Positions 20,729 through 32,355 of a DNA stretch of 64,000 nucleotides are shown piece by piece. A program made the translations under genes and the position numbers. Below the pieces are notes generated by a model. The model searched no databases. It was not told the origin of the DNA and saw only the letters and a program-made list of their open reading frames with translations. Origin of the DNA: Bradyrhizobium sp. CB1650 (GTDB taxonomy: Bacteria > Pseudomonadota > Alphaproteobacteria > Rhizobiales > Xanthobacteraceae); NCBI RefSeq assembly GCF_029761915.1, contig NZ_CP121695.1, positions 3,191,501-3,255,500 of the forward strand, written 5' to 3'. Within the stretch, counting starts at the first letter, position 1. Each line of letters starts with the position of its first letter.

Positions 20729-21013
20729 CTACTGCTGATCCTTCGGAGTGGTCTCGCTCATTGCGTCGGAGGGCGACCTCGGGCTCGACTCTTCGGCGGG
20801 CGTACCTGCCTTCAGCTCCGGCGTCGCCGTGCATTCGCCGGCCCAGAGCTTCGTCCCCCTGACCGTTCCGACGAGCTTGCACCCAACGGGCGCCCTCGGC
20901 TTCGCCTGAACGAGCGGCTTCGCGCCGACGGTCGGTCGATTTGCTGGTGTTGCGCCTTGAGCGAGCGCAATCGTGAGACTAAACAACGTAGCGAAGCAAA
21001 GCGCTGTTCTCAT
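20729..21013 (-). CDS. Small secreted hypothetical protein
   Basis: A 94-residue protein starting MRTALCFATLFSLTIALAQG, a clear signal peptide. The mature part is proline- and alanine-rich (PTVGAKPLVQAKPRAP) with two cysteines (VGCKLVGTVRGTKLWAGEC) that could form a disulfide. It probably lies in the periplasm. No family recognised; an upstream ATG at 21049 would put residues before the signal peptide. Confidence 0.6.
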   Translation of the reverse strand: MRTALCFATLFSLTIALAQGATPANRPTVGAKPLVQAKPRAPVGCKLVGTVRGTKLWAGECTATPELKAGTPAEESSPRSPSDAMSETTPKDQQ

Positions 21014-21055
21014 AACGTGGTTCCAGTTCTTCAAGGCGCGCGTCCGCAAATCAGC

Positions 21056-21265
21056 CTACCAACCTGTTGGTACGCGGCAGATCCTCCAGTGCGTCGGACA
21101 GATCAAAATCGGCTCATCGGCCCAAGCATTGTACCAAACGCCCAGTTTTCGGCGGCATGGAAAACCCAATGGCATGATGCCGGTCTTATCAAGTTCGCCA
21201 ACCTCCAACTCGCAATCATCCGGCGCGAGTTGGATCGGTAGCCAACGCAGAGCCCGACACGACAT
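21056..21265 (-). CDS. Small cysteine-containing hypothetical protein
   Basis: A 69-residue protein from MSCRALRWLPIQLAPDDCELEVGELDKTGIMPLGFPC, continuing with WYNAWADEPILICPTHWR. The regular Cys/Trp pattern suggests a compact fold or metal binding. I do not recognise the family. It ends 64 bases upstream of the IS3 element, and its ATG at 21263-21265 gives a tidy N-terminus. Confidence 0.5.
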   Translation of the reverse strand: MSCRALRWLPIQLAPDDCELEVGELDKTGIMPLGFPCRRKLGVWYNAWADEPILICPTHWRICRVPTGW

Positions 21266-21399
21266 CCCTGAGAGCCTAAACGGAGCGTGTAACGAATGCC
21301 GCCATCCGCCTATGGAAGCTACCGATCTGTGAAATGGACCCCGATTTTGGGACCACGTGCTTAGTTGGAAGGGGCTGCTCCGTTTGATAGACGGAGCGC

Positions 21400-21693
21400 A
21401 TGATGACGACGAAGACGAGACGCAAGATCGACGCGGCACTGAAGGCAAAGATCGCGCTGGAAGCCGTGCGGGAGCAGGCGACGGTGGCCGATCTGGCCCA
21501 GCGCTATGAGGTTCACCCGAACCAGATCTATGCCTGGAAGAAGCAACTGCTGGACCAGGCGGCCCGGGCCTTTGACGCGGGTGTCGGGCGGGAGAGCGAG
21601 GACGCTCGCGAACGCGAGATCGAGAAGCTGCACGCCAAGATTGGACAACTGACAGTCGAGCGCGATTTTTTAGCGCGGAGGTCCGGAAGATGA
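21400..21693 (+). CDS. IS3-family transposase subunit OrfA
   Basis: A 97-residue protein with a helix-turn-helix ([38 protein letters not shown]) and a leucine-zipper-like C-terminal part ([20 protein letters not shown]). It overlaps orfB by 4 bases, as is usual in this family, where frameshifting makes the OrfAB transposase. It is intact, but the element cannot make full transposase because orfB is split. Confidence 0.88.
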   Translation: MMTTKTRRKIDAALKAKIALEAVREQATVADLAQRYEVHPNQIYAWKKQLLDQAARAFDAGVGRESEDAREREIEKLHAKIGQLTVERDFLARRSGR

Positions 21694-22262
21694 GCACGCC
21701 GGACCGTCGAGGAATGCTCGATCGCGCCGACATGGCGCTGTCGATCCGCCGGCAATGCATGCTGCTTGGCATCGCGCGCTCCGGGGTCTACCGGCCGCCA
21801 CGGCCAGCCAACGACAACGACCTTGCCCTGATGCGGCGCCTCGACGAGTTGTTCACCGCCTGGCCGTTCCTGGGCTCGCGGCGAATGACCGCGATGCTGA
21901 AGGCTGAGGGGCTTCCCGTAAATCGCAAGCGCGTGCAGCGGTTGATGCGCAAGATGGGCATCGCGGCGCTGGGACCAAGGCCGAACACGACGAGGCCGGC
22001 GCCGGGCCACAAGATCTATCCCTACCTGTTGCGCAACATGACGATCGACCGGCCAAACCAGGTATGGGCGGCCGACATCACGTATCTGCCCATCGGCCGC
22101 GGCTTTCTTTATCTCGTCGCCATCATCGACTGGGCGAGCCGAGCGGTTCTGGCGTGGCAGTTGTCGAACACGATGGACGTCTCGTTCTGCGTGGCGGCTC
22201 TGGACGAGGCGCTGGCGAAGTACGGCACGCCGGAGATTTTCAACACCGACCAGGGCAGCCAG

Positions 22263-23722
22263 GGCGGATTCAAACGGTCGTCGCAACACCAATTGTTTTC
22301 ACTCATGACAGTAATTCGTCAAGCGCTTCTGCCGGCGTTTTCCAGCCCAGTGTCTTTCTCGGTCGGGCGTTGAGGGCCGCTGCTACAGCGGATATCTCGT
22401 CGGCGCTGTGGATGCTCAGGTCTGTACCTTTCGGAAAGTACTGCCGCAGCAACCCATTGGTGTTCTCGTTAGTGCCGCGCTGCCAAGGGCTTTGCGGGTC
22501 GCAGAAGTAGACTTGGATGCCCACATCGATCTTTAGGCGGTCGTGCTGAGCCATTTCGGCTCCTTGATCCCAAGTCAGCGTGCGACGTAGTTCTTCGGGC
22601 AAAGTGATGATGGTGCGCGTGATCGCGTCGCGCACGGCTTCGGCCCCATGTCCCGCGAGGGCGGGCGCGTTCTTCGCGCGCGGAGCTTCGCCATGCCCCG
22701 CTAACCGGGGAAGGTGCAATAGCATTGTGAAGCGCGTGGTGCGTTCGACCAACGTGCCGATCGCCGAGCTGCCAAGACCGAGGATGAGGTCTCCCTCCCA
22801 ATGTCCCGGCACGGCTCGATCGGCCGCTTCAGCGGGGCGCTCACTGATCATGATCTCCGGCGAGACAAAGCCCTTGCCCCGCCTGCGTACGCGCCCCCTG
22901 GGCACGCGCAACACGCGTCCGGTTCGCAAGCAGGCCGTCAGTTCTCTGCGTAGTACACCGCGGCCCTGAACGAAGAGAGCCTGATAGATGGCTTCGTGGC
23001 TGATGCGCATCGTCTTGTCGTCCGGGAAGTCGATCGGCAAGCGTCGGGCAATCTGCTCAGGGCTCCATGCTTTGGCCCATCGTCGATCCTTTCGCCGGCC
23101 ATGCCGGCGGCCGTTCCACCGAACGGTGGGGCCAGCAATACAAGCTCCGCTCGGGGCCACAACACTGCCGGCAAGTCTCTCCTCCACATATGTGCGCAAG
23201 GCTGCGTTCGGCGCAAGCTTGGTCGGCTTGGGCCGGCGGGCAGATCGGTCTGCATGCCATTGGGCAGTTGTTGCTCGATAATCTAACCCGCCGCCGCGGG
23301 TGGCCGCGTTCCGCCGCAATTCACGGGAAACCGTCGAAGCGGCCCGCCCCAAGCGGCGCCCAATCTCCCGTATGGAATGGCCCTGCACCTTTAAAAGGGC
23401 GATTTCCTCGCGCTCAGCCAATGAAAGGTAGCGCCCGGAGAGAGGCTTGGCCGAAGATCTGAACATCGCTGGTGGCATGCCGCCTGCCTTTCGGAACAAT
23501 CTGCTTCCGACAGGTTGCGATAATCCGGCCTCAAACGCAGCATCTTCGCTGCTCTGCCCTGTGGCAATCGCCTTCCAAAATCTATTCTGTTCATCGCGTC
23601 CGGCCGCAGACGGCCGGCCGGGCGATGGCAATGGCGCTCGTCCTGACCGCGCCGAACGTCGACTTACAACTTTCATCGCAACCTCCAACTTCAGGGTGTT
23701 GCGACGACCGTTTGAATCCGCC
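22263..23722 (-). mobile_element. IS30-family element, complete, nested in IS3
   Basis: The element has perfect 28-bp inverted repeats (22263-22290 and 23695-23722) opening GGCGGATTCAAACGG. CAG is duplicated on both sides (22260-22262 and 23723-23725), which fits the 2-3 bp duplications of this family. It carries a single transposase gene on the reverse strand. Confidence 0.94.
22303..23676 (-). CDS. IS30-family transposase
   Basis: A 457-residue protein from MKVVSRRSARSGRAP, the first ATG inside the element. It has a helix-turn-helix (LSLAEREEIALLKVQGHSIREIGRRLGRAASTVSRELRRN) and the DDE core with D in GHWEGDLILG, D in LTWDQGAEMA and E in NENTNGLLRQYFPKG. Intact and likely active. The upstream in-frame extension to 23841 is only the IS3 sequence outside the element. 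Confidence 0.92.
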   Translation of the reverse strand: MKVVSRRSARSGRAPLPSPGRPSAAGRDEQNRFWKAIATGQSSEDAAFEAGLSQPVGSRLFRKAGGMPPAMFRSSAKPLSGRYLSLAEREEIALLKVQGHSIREIGRRLGRAASTVSRELRRNAATRGGGLDYRATTAQWHADRSARRPKPTKLAPNAALRTYVEERLAGSVVAPSGACIAGPTVRWNGRRHGRRKDRRWAKAWSPEQIARRLPIDFPDDKTMRISHEAIYQALFVQGRGVLRRELTACLRTGRVLRVPRGRVRRRGKGFVSPEIMISERPAEAADRAVPGHWEGDLILGLGSSAIGTLVERTTRFTMLLHLPRLAGHGEAPRAKNAPALAGHGAEAVRDAITRTIITLPEELRRTLTWDQGAEMAQHDRLKIDVGIQVYFCDPQSPWQRGTNENTNGLLRQYFPKGTDLSIHSADEISAVAAALNARPRKTLGWKTPAEALDELLS

Positions 23723-24153
23723 CAGTTCACCAGTGCGGCCTTCACCGGCGCGTTGGCGGGCGCAAAGATCAAGATCTCCATGGATGGCCGCGGTCGTTGG
23801 ATGGACAACGTCTTCATCGAGCGGCTGTGGCGGTCGCTCAAGCATGAGGATATCTATCTCAAGGGCTATGCCGACGGCCGCGAGGCCAAGGCAGGGATCG
23901 CGAGCTGGATCGCCTTCTACAACGATCGCCGCCTTCATCAGGCGCACGGCTATCGCACGCCGATGGCGGTCTGGCGAGAACGGATGCAGGCCGCGAAGGC
24001 TGTGGACATGGTGGACAACGCTGACGCGTTGACCACATGCCCACAGCAACTGCAGCAGACAGAGTCTCTGGCAGCGTGATAGAAAGGGAAGGAGCGGTCA
24101 GTTTCCAACTAACAAACCGGTTCAAGCGGTCCCGCTCCGCGGGTCCATTTCAC

Positions 24154-24260
24154 TGTCTGAAAGCATCCTGCCGCTCTGATCCCTCGGGAAGCCGTTGCGC
24201 GGCTTCCCATAAGCTCACTAGCAACCGCGCCATATCTTTCAATTCATCGGCCTCGGACAT
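24154..24260 (-). pseudogene. Small Bradyrhizobium-type protein, cut by IS3
   Basis: From the ATG at 24260 the frame reads MSEADELKDMARLLVSLWEAAQRLPEGSERQDAFRQ and stops at the edge of the IS3 element. It resembles short helical proteins with an LPxGxER motif (compare 38075-38260). Its C-terminal half should lie beyond the element, but I could not recognise it there. Confidence 0.5.
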
Positions 24261-24989
24261 TCCAATTGCGCGTCGGCTCAAGGTTGAGTCCTCATAGTAC
24301 GAACGGACAGATGTGGGGTGTGGGGAGGCCGCGACGGACCAGCGCGGCGAGTAAGGGAAGAGAATAAGTGCAAATGGCAGTATCGATGCAGTTGCCGCGT
24401 GCAAGCACTGGCGCAGCAAAAGGTGCTCTTGTCCACGCATGTGGCGTAACACCGATCTTCACCTCATACTCATGTTGAATACGAGGATCAGCCAGCGTTT
24501 GCGGCATCCCTGTGTCATGTAGCCGTCACATTGGGGCGGGTGCGTTCCAGGCCTTCCACGCTGATGGTCGGTATCAAGAGTTGACCGAAGCCGTGGCTGA
24601 GAGATTGTGTGCTGCGAGTCGCCCCCTCTTTGCGAGAAAGTCCACGCAAAACGTCGCCCCGCGCTACCAACCACCCTCCCCGAATATTGGAAGAGGGCAG
24701 GGCTGGCGCAGGGCACGGCAAGTCGGACTGCACCGCTGCGTCATCGAAACGAATTGCTCCCTTGCTGGCTGGCGGCCCAGCATCCGCGCAATGGCGGACG
24801 GCGAGTAGGGATGCCCGTTCGGCGTTGTGTGACCAGGCTCATCCGTAGGACATCGCCGCACTGGGGGGCTGGCTAAAGCCCGACCACTGATGCTTGCTCC
24901 CCGCCAATAGCTTCGCCGAGTATCGCCGGACCGCCCCAGTTCGATAGAAAAGCAATTGTCATCGAGCCTACACGCTGAAGGCCACATCA
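24261..24989. other. Long stretch without a supported gene
   Basis: Several open frames overlap on both strands, but none has a family-like pattern, a convincing start or a consistent codon pattern. I see no RNA gene or hairpin with a T run. Probably decayed sequence beside the IS3 element. Confidence 0.45.
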
Positions 24990-25238
24990 TTATCTGGCGC
25001 GACCCCGCGGCGACCCTTGCGGCCAATATGGATTATCCAAGCACATGGCCGGAAGTCCCGACGCCGCTGCTCGGCACTGATCCCATGATGTAAACTTGCA
25101 CTCGAAATATGTGCCGCCACCCCAGACCCACCTTTGCAGGCAAACCGGAAATCTGGGATCGTAGGTTTGCGCCGCGGCGGGCACGACCACCGACAACACC
25201 GCACCGCCCAGCAATAGCGAAGGTAGTAGTCTGCGCAT
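24990..25238 (-). CDS. DUF3551-family small secreted protein
   Basis: An 82-residue protein with a signal peptide (MRRLLPSLLLGGAVLSVVVPAAAQ) and the DUF3551 pattern TYDPRFPVCLQR, YFECKFTSWDQCRAAASGL and CLDNPYW. Its four cysteines likely form two disulfides. DUF3551 proteins are abundant, short periplasmic proteins in Bradyrhizobium with no known function. A paralogue lies at 25566-25820. Starts at 25250 (MRPAM) or 25238 are both possible. Confidence 0.82.
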   Translation of the reverse strand: MRRLLPSLLLGGAVLSVVVPAAAQTYDPRFPVCLQRWVWGGGTYFECKFTSWDQCRAAASGLPAMCLDNPYWPQGSPRGRAR

Positions 25239-25565
25239 CGCCGGCCTCATTTCAGATCGATGTTTTTTGGGAACCTGATAGACGCACCAACGAGGCAAGT
25301 CGGTCAATCGCAAAGTTCTCAAAATCTGGTGCGTACATGACGCCCGACGTTTTCCCGAATTCGCTGCCGGGGCTGTCAGCTCCTCCAGAAATCCTTGAAC
25401 CGCGTCGGTGACAGCTCCATGTATCTCACGGTGTGCTGGATGTCAGGGCGCGGGTGTCGCGGCCCTTGTTTGCCAGCACGAAGCCGCAGACGTAGCGCAG
25501 CCAGGTGTGGGTAGACATTGAACGGTAGTCGTTCAGACACGTTCATCTCCCGCCGGGAAACTATT

Positions 25566-25820
25566 TTAGTAGACACGGCGATAGTGCCGTTCCGCAGGCA
25601 CTCGCGTGCTCGCAAAATACGGATTGATGACGCACTGAGCCCCGCGGCCCGATGCCATCGCGTTGCACTGGGGCAGCGATATGTAGCGGCATTCGTAATA
25701 GTTCGCGTCCGGGTGATACACGTGCAGGCAAACCGGATAAGCCGGATCGTAGGTCTGGGCCGCCGCCGGCCCGATTGAGACCGTCCCGATTGCCAAAATC
25801 GCAAAGGTCAGAATGCGCAT
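25566..25820 (-). CDS. DUF3551-family small secreted protein, paralogue
   Basis: An 84-residue protein with signal peptide MRILTFAILAIGTVSIGPAAAQ, then TYDPAYPVCLHVYHPDANYYECRYISLPQCNAMASGRGAQCVINPYF. AAGGAGGTTCTG just before the ATG is a strong ribosome-binding site. IS21 copy B is inserted 70 bases upstream and may have separated it from its promoter. Confidence 0.87.
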   Translation of the reverse strand: MRILTFAILAIGTVSIGPAAAQTYDPAYPVCLHVYHPDANYYECRYISLPQCNAMASGRGAQCVINPYFASTRVPAERHYRRVY

Positions 25821-25961
25821 CAGAACCTCCTTGGGAATTGCGGCTGGGATTGGACGGCAACTCCGCATTGACGCTGAAATAGGGATTGGTTGTCGCGCGG
25901 CGATCAGGATGGAAGGCGGCGTCAATCAAGGTGAGAGAGTTTCGCTGGGCTCGTGACGTAG

Positions 25962-28411
<2,450 letters not shown>

Positions 28412-28639
28412 CGCTGCGCGACAATCAAAGTTCAACAAAACTCTTGCGCGCGACAATCATCGCGGCAATCATCGTCAGGCCGCGACACTGCCTCGCCATC
28501 CTGATTGCCGCGCACTTCCTACCCAGATTGCCGCGCTACAGATTGGCGCCGCAATCCCCAAACTGTGCACATTTGGAGCACCTCGTCGCGCATGGACCGA
28601 TAATCCTAATCGTCTCCTATTTGGGATGCCAGGGGTCCA

Positions 28640-29123
28640 ATGACCAACGTTCAGACGTTCATCGTCGAGCCGGGCACGCCTGAGTTGGCGATCTGCGCAC
28701 GATGGCGTGCAAATGCCTTTTCAGCGCTTCAAGCGTCCTTTGAAGAAGAATTGAGTTCGCTGAAGCTTTTTGCTTCCGATCAGACAAGGGGTGTGGCGCT
28801 GGTCGCCAAGGCCGATGACGAGCCGATCGGAATGTGCCTCCTCGTCGACTCAGAGATCGAGCCCAACCACGACGTGTCGCCTTGGCTTGCCGGCTTGTCC
28901 CCGAACATCGCCGACGGGGCGCAGGCGCCGTATTGGTTCGAGCCATCGAGGATCAAGCGCGCCAGCAAGGGTTTTCGCGGCTGCTGTACCTCTACACCAC
29001 AGAGGCTGGCGCGTACTATGCGAGGCTCTGTGGTCAGTCGTCGATCGCACCAACTGGAAGGGCTTTAACACAGCTCTAATGGTTCGCGATTTGCGAAACC
29101 TTGAGAGGGGCGATGAGCAGTGA
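28640..29123 (+). pseudogene. GNAT-family N-acetyltransferase with two frameshifts
   Basis: Three frames together make one GNAT protein. Frame one runs from MTNVQTFIVEPGTPELA to VDSEIEPNHDVSPWLAGL. Near 28900 the reading moves to VPEHRRRGAGAVLVRAIEDQARQQGFSRLLYLYT, which carries the acetyl-CoA-binding RxxGxG/A motif. Near 29020 it moves again to WSVVDRTNWKGFNTALMVRDL. Two indels make it non-functional unless they are sequencing errors. Confidence 0.8.
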
Positions 29124-29331
29124 TCGTTTCAAATGACGTGCTCAAGACGGGCCGGAAAGGAAGATCGAGCGGCGGTCTAATTCTTGTGATGGAGCCGGAA
29201 GGCGCAAACTGAGGTCGCGAACAGCGACGGAGATAGGCACGACGGGGTCCCGGAACCAACTGCACAGGCCGAGCCGCAACCAGCAACCATCCCCCATCGA
29301 ACCGAGCACGTCTTCCACTGCGGCCAACCAC

Positions 29332-29709
29332 CTATACTTTTTCGTGGGAGAAGCCGATCTTCGATACACCGTTCGAGCAACGACGACTTCGGCTGCTGAA
29401 CGCGCTTTTCCTAGCTGTGGCACGGTGCGGCGGAAAGCCTGAGGTGAGGGGACACGAAGCCCGGGAAATCACCATCACCCTATAGACCTCGGCCTTCTTG
29501 CGCCGTAGTCCAGCATCTGGAGGCGGCTTGCCGCGGTTCAAGGCTCGCATGATGCCGATACGGGCGAACATCGTCCGGCCGCCGTTCTCGACAACCAGCA
29601 TCAACGCTTCCATCGCGGCTTGCCATTCAGGCGCGTCGTGCTCCTCCTTCGGCAGCTTCGTGATGTACTCGCCGGCATCCTTCAGCGTGACCAGCTTGCG
29701 GCCGTTCAC
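29332..29709 (-). CDS. Small Bradyrhizobium-type protein (NGRKLVTLKDAGEYI family)
   Basis: From a GTG at 29709 it reads MNGRKLVTLKDAGEYITKLPKEEHDAPEWQAAMEALMLVVENGG, then TMFARIGIMRALNRGKPPPDAG. I know this pattern as a short conserved protein of Bradyrhizobium islands with no known function. The usual end is near KKAEVYRV; the frame runs on another 40 residues here, so the natural stop may have been lost. A damaged paralogue lies at 33604-33840. Confidence 0.62.
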   Translation of the reverse strand: MNGRKLVTLKDAGEYITKLPKEEHDAPEWQAAMEALMLVVENGGRTMFARIGIMRALNRGKPPPDAGLRRKKAEVYRVMVISRASCPLTSGFPPHRATARKSAFSSRSRRCSNGVSKIGFSHEKV

Positions 29710-29797
29710 TTGGATCGGATCATCGACAGGCCGCCTCCTGCCTGGATCGGTGATTGCCGCGGCCTGACACTGCCTGCGCTACTGGTGAAACCGGAAT

Positions 29798-30001
29798 CTA
29801 GAAGCTTCCAGTCGAAATCGGCCAGTTGCCGTCGTGGCCACCGATCGAGATCCGGAGCCCGTGCACCCCGTCAAGGTAGACGTGATCAAGCGTCCCCGCC
29901 TTACCGTCGGTCAGGATAACACCCCTGCCGATTAGCTCCGTCTCGGCAGCATGAAGTTCTCGAAGGATGTTCGTCGCTCGTTTGGTCCAGTCATCGGAGA
30001 T
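29798..30001 (-). pseudogene. Small Bradyrhizobium-type protein (ATNILREL family), start codon lost
   Basis: The reverse frame ending at 29798 reads ISDDWTKRATNILRELHAAE, then GRGVILTDGKAGTLDHVYLDG and HGLRISIGGHDGNWPIST. It is the same family as 38348-38566, whose members begin MS. Here the codon at the Met position (29999-30001) is ATC and no in-frame ATG, GTG or TTG is nearby. The C-terminus also differs. Probably not translated. Confidence 0.6.
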
Positions 30002-30629
30002 GTCATGCCATACTCGGCCGGCGGATTAATGAAGATCAGTCCGAGCGACAGATGCATTGAGGCCATCGCCGCTTCGCGCGAGCCAGTGCCGCAATCGTCC
30101 TTGTCGAGCTCGCCCCTGAAACCTTCCGGCAGCCGCGGCGTCTCGCCTTCGGTCACGACTTGCAGCGCGGGTTATTTCGGTGGGTGCAAATCGCCTTGAA
30201 GCCAGCGGCCAAGGGCCTTGGAATGCACTGGATCTTCATGCGCTGCGAAGGTTGTAAGTGCGTGACTGCAGACAGCGCATCGAAACACGTGCAAGTCGCG
30301 ATTGTCCGTCCCAGCGACCCGCCCTCGGGTCCTGCGACGTCGCGGCCTCGAGATGCTTGAGAGCGGCGTGCGCGCGGGCGCCGGTCTCGATGCGCTAACG
30401 CACGAAGATGCCTTGTTTAGCGATAGTTGTGCGATATGGCGCCCGTCCTGTTCCTCGGCAGGAGGCGCATCACGACCGCAACTTCCAATTTAGGCGATCT
30501 TGGCGACCCGGCCGAGACCGGTCGCACCTGTGCCACAGGTGCGCCCCATTGTCATCCCCTCGCGTCCTTAATCTTCGTGCCAGGTCGGGGACATGAATTG
30601 GGGGGACCGCGGCGGCGCGGCCGGCGACA
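30002..30629. other. Decayed small-gene remnants
   Basis: The reverse strand near 30085-30150 carries GETPRLPEGFRGELDKDDCG, which resembles the C-terminal end of short zinc-ribbon proteins of this genus. Its Cys-rich N-terminal part is absent or broken. The rest to 30629 shows no supported gene; the transglycosylase promoter should lie here. Confidence 0.4.
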
Positions 30630-31691
30630 TTGAAGATTTGGCAAGCAAGCTGTATTGCCGGCGCGCTGACAGCAACTTCGCTTGCCGCGATTGGTCAGAT
30701 CGCGGTACCGCGCCCGAGCATCGCAACGCCGAATGCAAGAGTGGCTGATGCATTCAGCGGCATCCCGCTGAATGTAACGACGGTCCTGATAAATGCCGGC
30801 GCCGCGTTTCCGGCTCGGGCCATCGAGACGAAATTCGATACAGGATTATCGGCTAATGCGATCGTTGCGGCGGGATTCCGCGCCGCGGCGTCGGACTCGG
30901 TGCCACCGTCCAATGTAACCACTTCGCAAGGGCCAACGTTGCAGGTCGCCAGCCTTGAGGCAACGTCGCCCGAGAACTCGGTAACGCTACAGCAGGACCG
31001 CCCGCCCGTTGCTTCGTCCAGTCCGGGCGAAGGCAAACCGTCGTATCTCAAATACTACGTCTACTCGGAAATTCCGCCGCCGGAGAAACCCGCGAAGATC
31101 GCCTTGTCGGCGTTGAGCGACGTTCCGCTCGGAACGCCCGTCCAGGAGATCGAACGTGCAGCCGAGGCGTTCGGTGTCGATGTCAATTTCATGAAGGCGG
31201 TCGCCAAAATCGAATCCGATTTCAATCCCAGGCAACGCACCGGCTCCTACATCGGCCTGTTCCAGTTGAGCAAGTTTGAGTTCAGCAAATACGGATCGGG
31301 CGAGATCCTTAATCCTCGCGACAACGCTATGGGTGCCGCCTACAAGTTTCTCAGCGAGGCTGCGCTATTCGAAATAATGACGCAGAAGAAGCCGACCTTT
31401 TCCGACCTCTACCTGATCCACCAGCAGGGCTGGGAAGGAGCCGCCCAACACATCAGCCGTCCGCAGCGGATTGCCTGGAAGTCGATATGCGCAACCCAGG
31501 AGGGCTCGGCGAAGGGCGAGCGATGGTGCAAGCGCGCTATCTGGGGCAACACGCTGCCTGCGGTCAAACGCGAATGGAAGTCGGTCGATAATCTCACCTC
31601 GGGTGCGTTCGTGGCGATGTGGCGGGACCGCGTCGACACGCTCTATGCCCGCTATCCTGTGCTAACTGCGGCGGCCGAACGCTCGAGATAG
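30630..31691 (+). CDS. Lytic-transglycosylase-like (SLT) exported protein
   Basis: A 353-residue protein from a TTG start with an N-terminal hydrophobic segment (IAGALTATSLAAIGQIAV), likely a signal peptide or anchor. The C-terminal half is a lysozyme-like SLT domain: DVNFMKAVAKIESDFNPRQRTGSYIGLFQLSKFEFSKYG, with the presumed catalytic Glu in KIES, then NPRDNAMGAAYKF and LYLIHQQGWEGAAQH. The middle is low-complexity. It should cleave peptidoglycan or help assemble an envelope complex. No secretion genes are nearby. The start is not certain because no strong ribosome-binding site is visible. Confidence 0.8.
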   Translation: MKIWQASCIAGALTATSLAAIGQIAVPRPSIATPNARVADAFSGIPLNVTTVLINAGAAFPARAIETKFDTGLSANAIVAAGFRAAASDSVPPSNVTTSQGPTLQVASLEATSPENSVTLQQDRPPVASSSPGEGKPSYLKYYVYSEIPPPEKPAKIALSALSDVPLGTPVQEIERAAEAFGVDVNFMKAVAKIESDFNPRQRTGSYIGLFQLSKFEFSKYGSGEILNPRDNAMGAAYKFLSEAALFEIMTQKKPTFSDLYLIHQQGWEGAAQHISRPQRIAWKSICATQEGSAKGERWCKRAIWGNTLPAVKREWKSVDNLTSGAFVAMWRDRVDTLYARYPVLTAAAERSR

Positions 31692-31920
31692 AAAAGCTTG
31701 CGACTGCCCACACGCACACCTCTTGGCCCACATTCGTTTCGTCGAGAATTCGGCTCCAGCGGCCGGATTGATCCAAACACCTCGACCAGTGCCGCTCCGA
31801 GGCCCGGGTTCCTAGATTATCCACAAGCAATCACGTCGCTGATGGTCCAACTGCGAAGTGCACGACGTCCGCAATCGCTATCGGGGGAAAAGCGGACGTC
31901 GCACACAATCCGCGGGCGGT

Positions 31921-32355
31921 CTACTGCGCTAGAAATCTGAACGCGACAATCAGTGCCACCATGCTCGCGAAAATCAGCAGTGCCGGGAGGGATTTTCGGG
32001 GCATTGGCTTCGTCGAATGGCGCGCAGCTGATTGACCGGGTTGCGGTCTAGGCGGGCTCTGGGACCGCACGACTTTGCCTCTTGACGTTGGCGCCCGAGC
32101 CTTTTGTTCCGGCGCCGCGCCTACGCCTCCCATCTCGCCGTAATAAGCGCGGTAGACCTCGCGAACGGCGAGGGCCGTGGACTCGGCCTCGCTCATTGTC
32201 TCGAGGTGGCTTCGATAATTAGTCAGAAAGCTTTGGGCGTTGGACGGCAGGTCATCGAAACCACCGAGCTTGGCCATCATGAGCCAAGTGGCAAAATCCG
32301 CCTCAGCCTTCGTGCGCGCTTTCTTGGCGATACTGGCGTTGGAGCTAGAGGACAT
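31921..32355 (-). CDS. Hypothetical tail-anchored protein
   Basis: A 144-residue protein. The N-terminal 80 residues are helical and charged (KKARTKAEADFATWLMMAKLGGFDDLPSNAQSFLTNYRSHLETMSEAESTALAVREVYRAYYG). A basic proline-rich linker follows, then a single C-terminal membrane helix (LPALLIFASMVALIVAFRFLAQ). The layout suggests a cytosolic domain held at the membrane. No family recognised. Confidence 0.6.
   Translation of the reverse strand: MSSSSNASIAKKARTKAEADFATWLMMAKLGGFDDLPSNAQSFLTNYRSHLETMSEAESTALAVREVYRAYYGEMGGVGAAPEQKARAPTSRGKVVRSQSPPRPQPGQSAARHSTKPMPRKSLPALLIFASMVALIVAFRFLAQ

Larger units (their letters stand above)
21690..24079 (+). pseudogene. IS3-family transposase OrfB, split by IS30
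   Basis: The first part (21690-22262) carries the HTH_21 region and the first two catalytic acids (WAADITYLP, FNTDQGSQ). The second part resumes at 23726 with FTSAAFTGALAGAKI and holds the Glu (WMDNVFIERLWRSLKHEDIYL). Joining GSQ to FTS restores the frame exactly, so the only damage is the 1460-bp insertion with its CAG duplication. Confidence 0.9.
21329..24153 (+). mobile_element. IS3-family element, interrupted by an IS30 element
   Basis: The ends are inverted repeats beginning GTGAAATGGACCC (21329-21341, and inward from 24153). Removing the IS30 insert (22263-23722 plus one CAG) restores a normal IS3 element of about 1.36 kb with two overlapping genes. I see no clear target duplication outside the ends. 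Confidence 0.88.

Noticed and set aside
24500..24990. Several long overlapping frames on both strands
   Set aside because: None has a recognisable motif, and the frames overlap each other on both strands as expected from GC-rich noncoding DNA.
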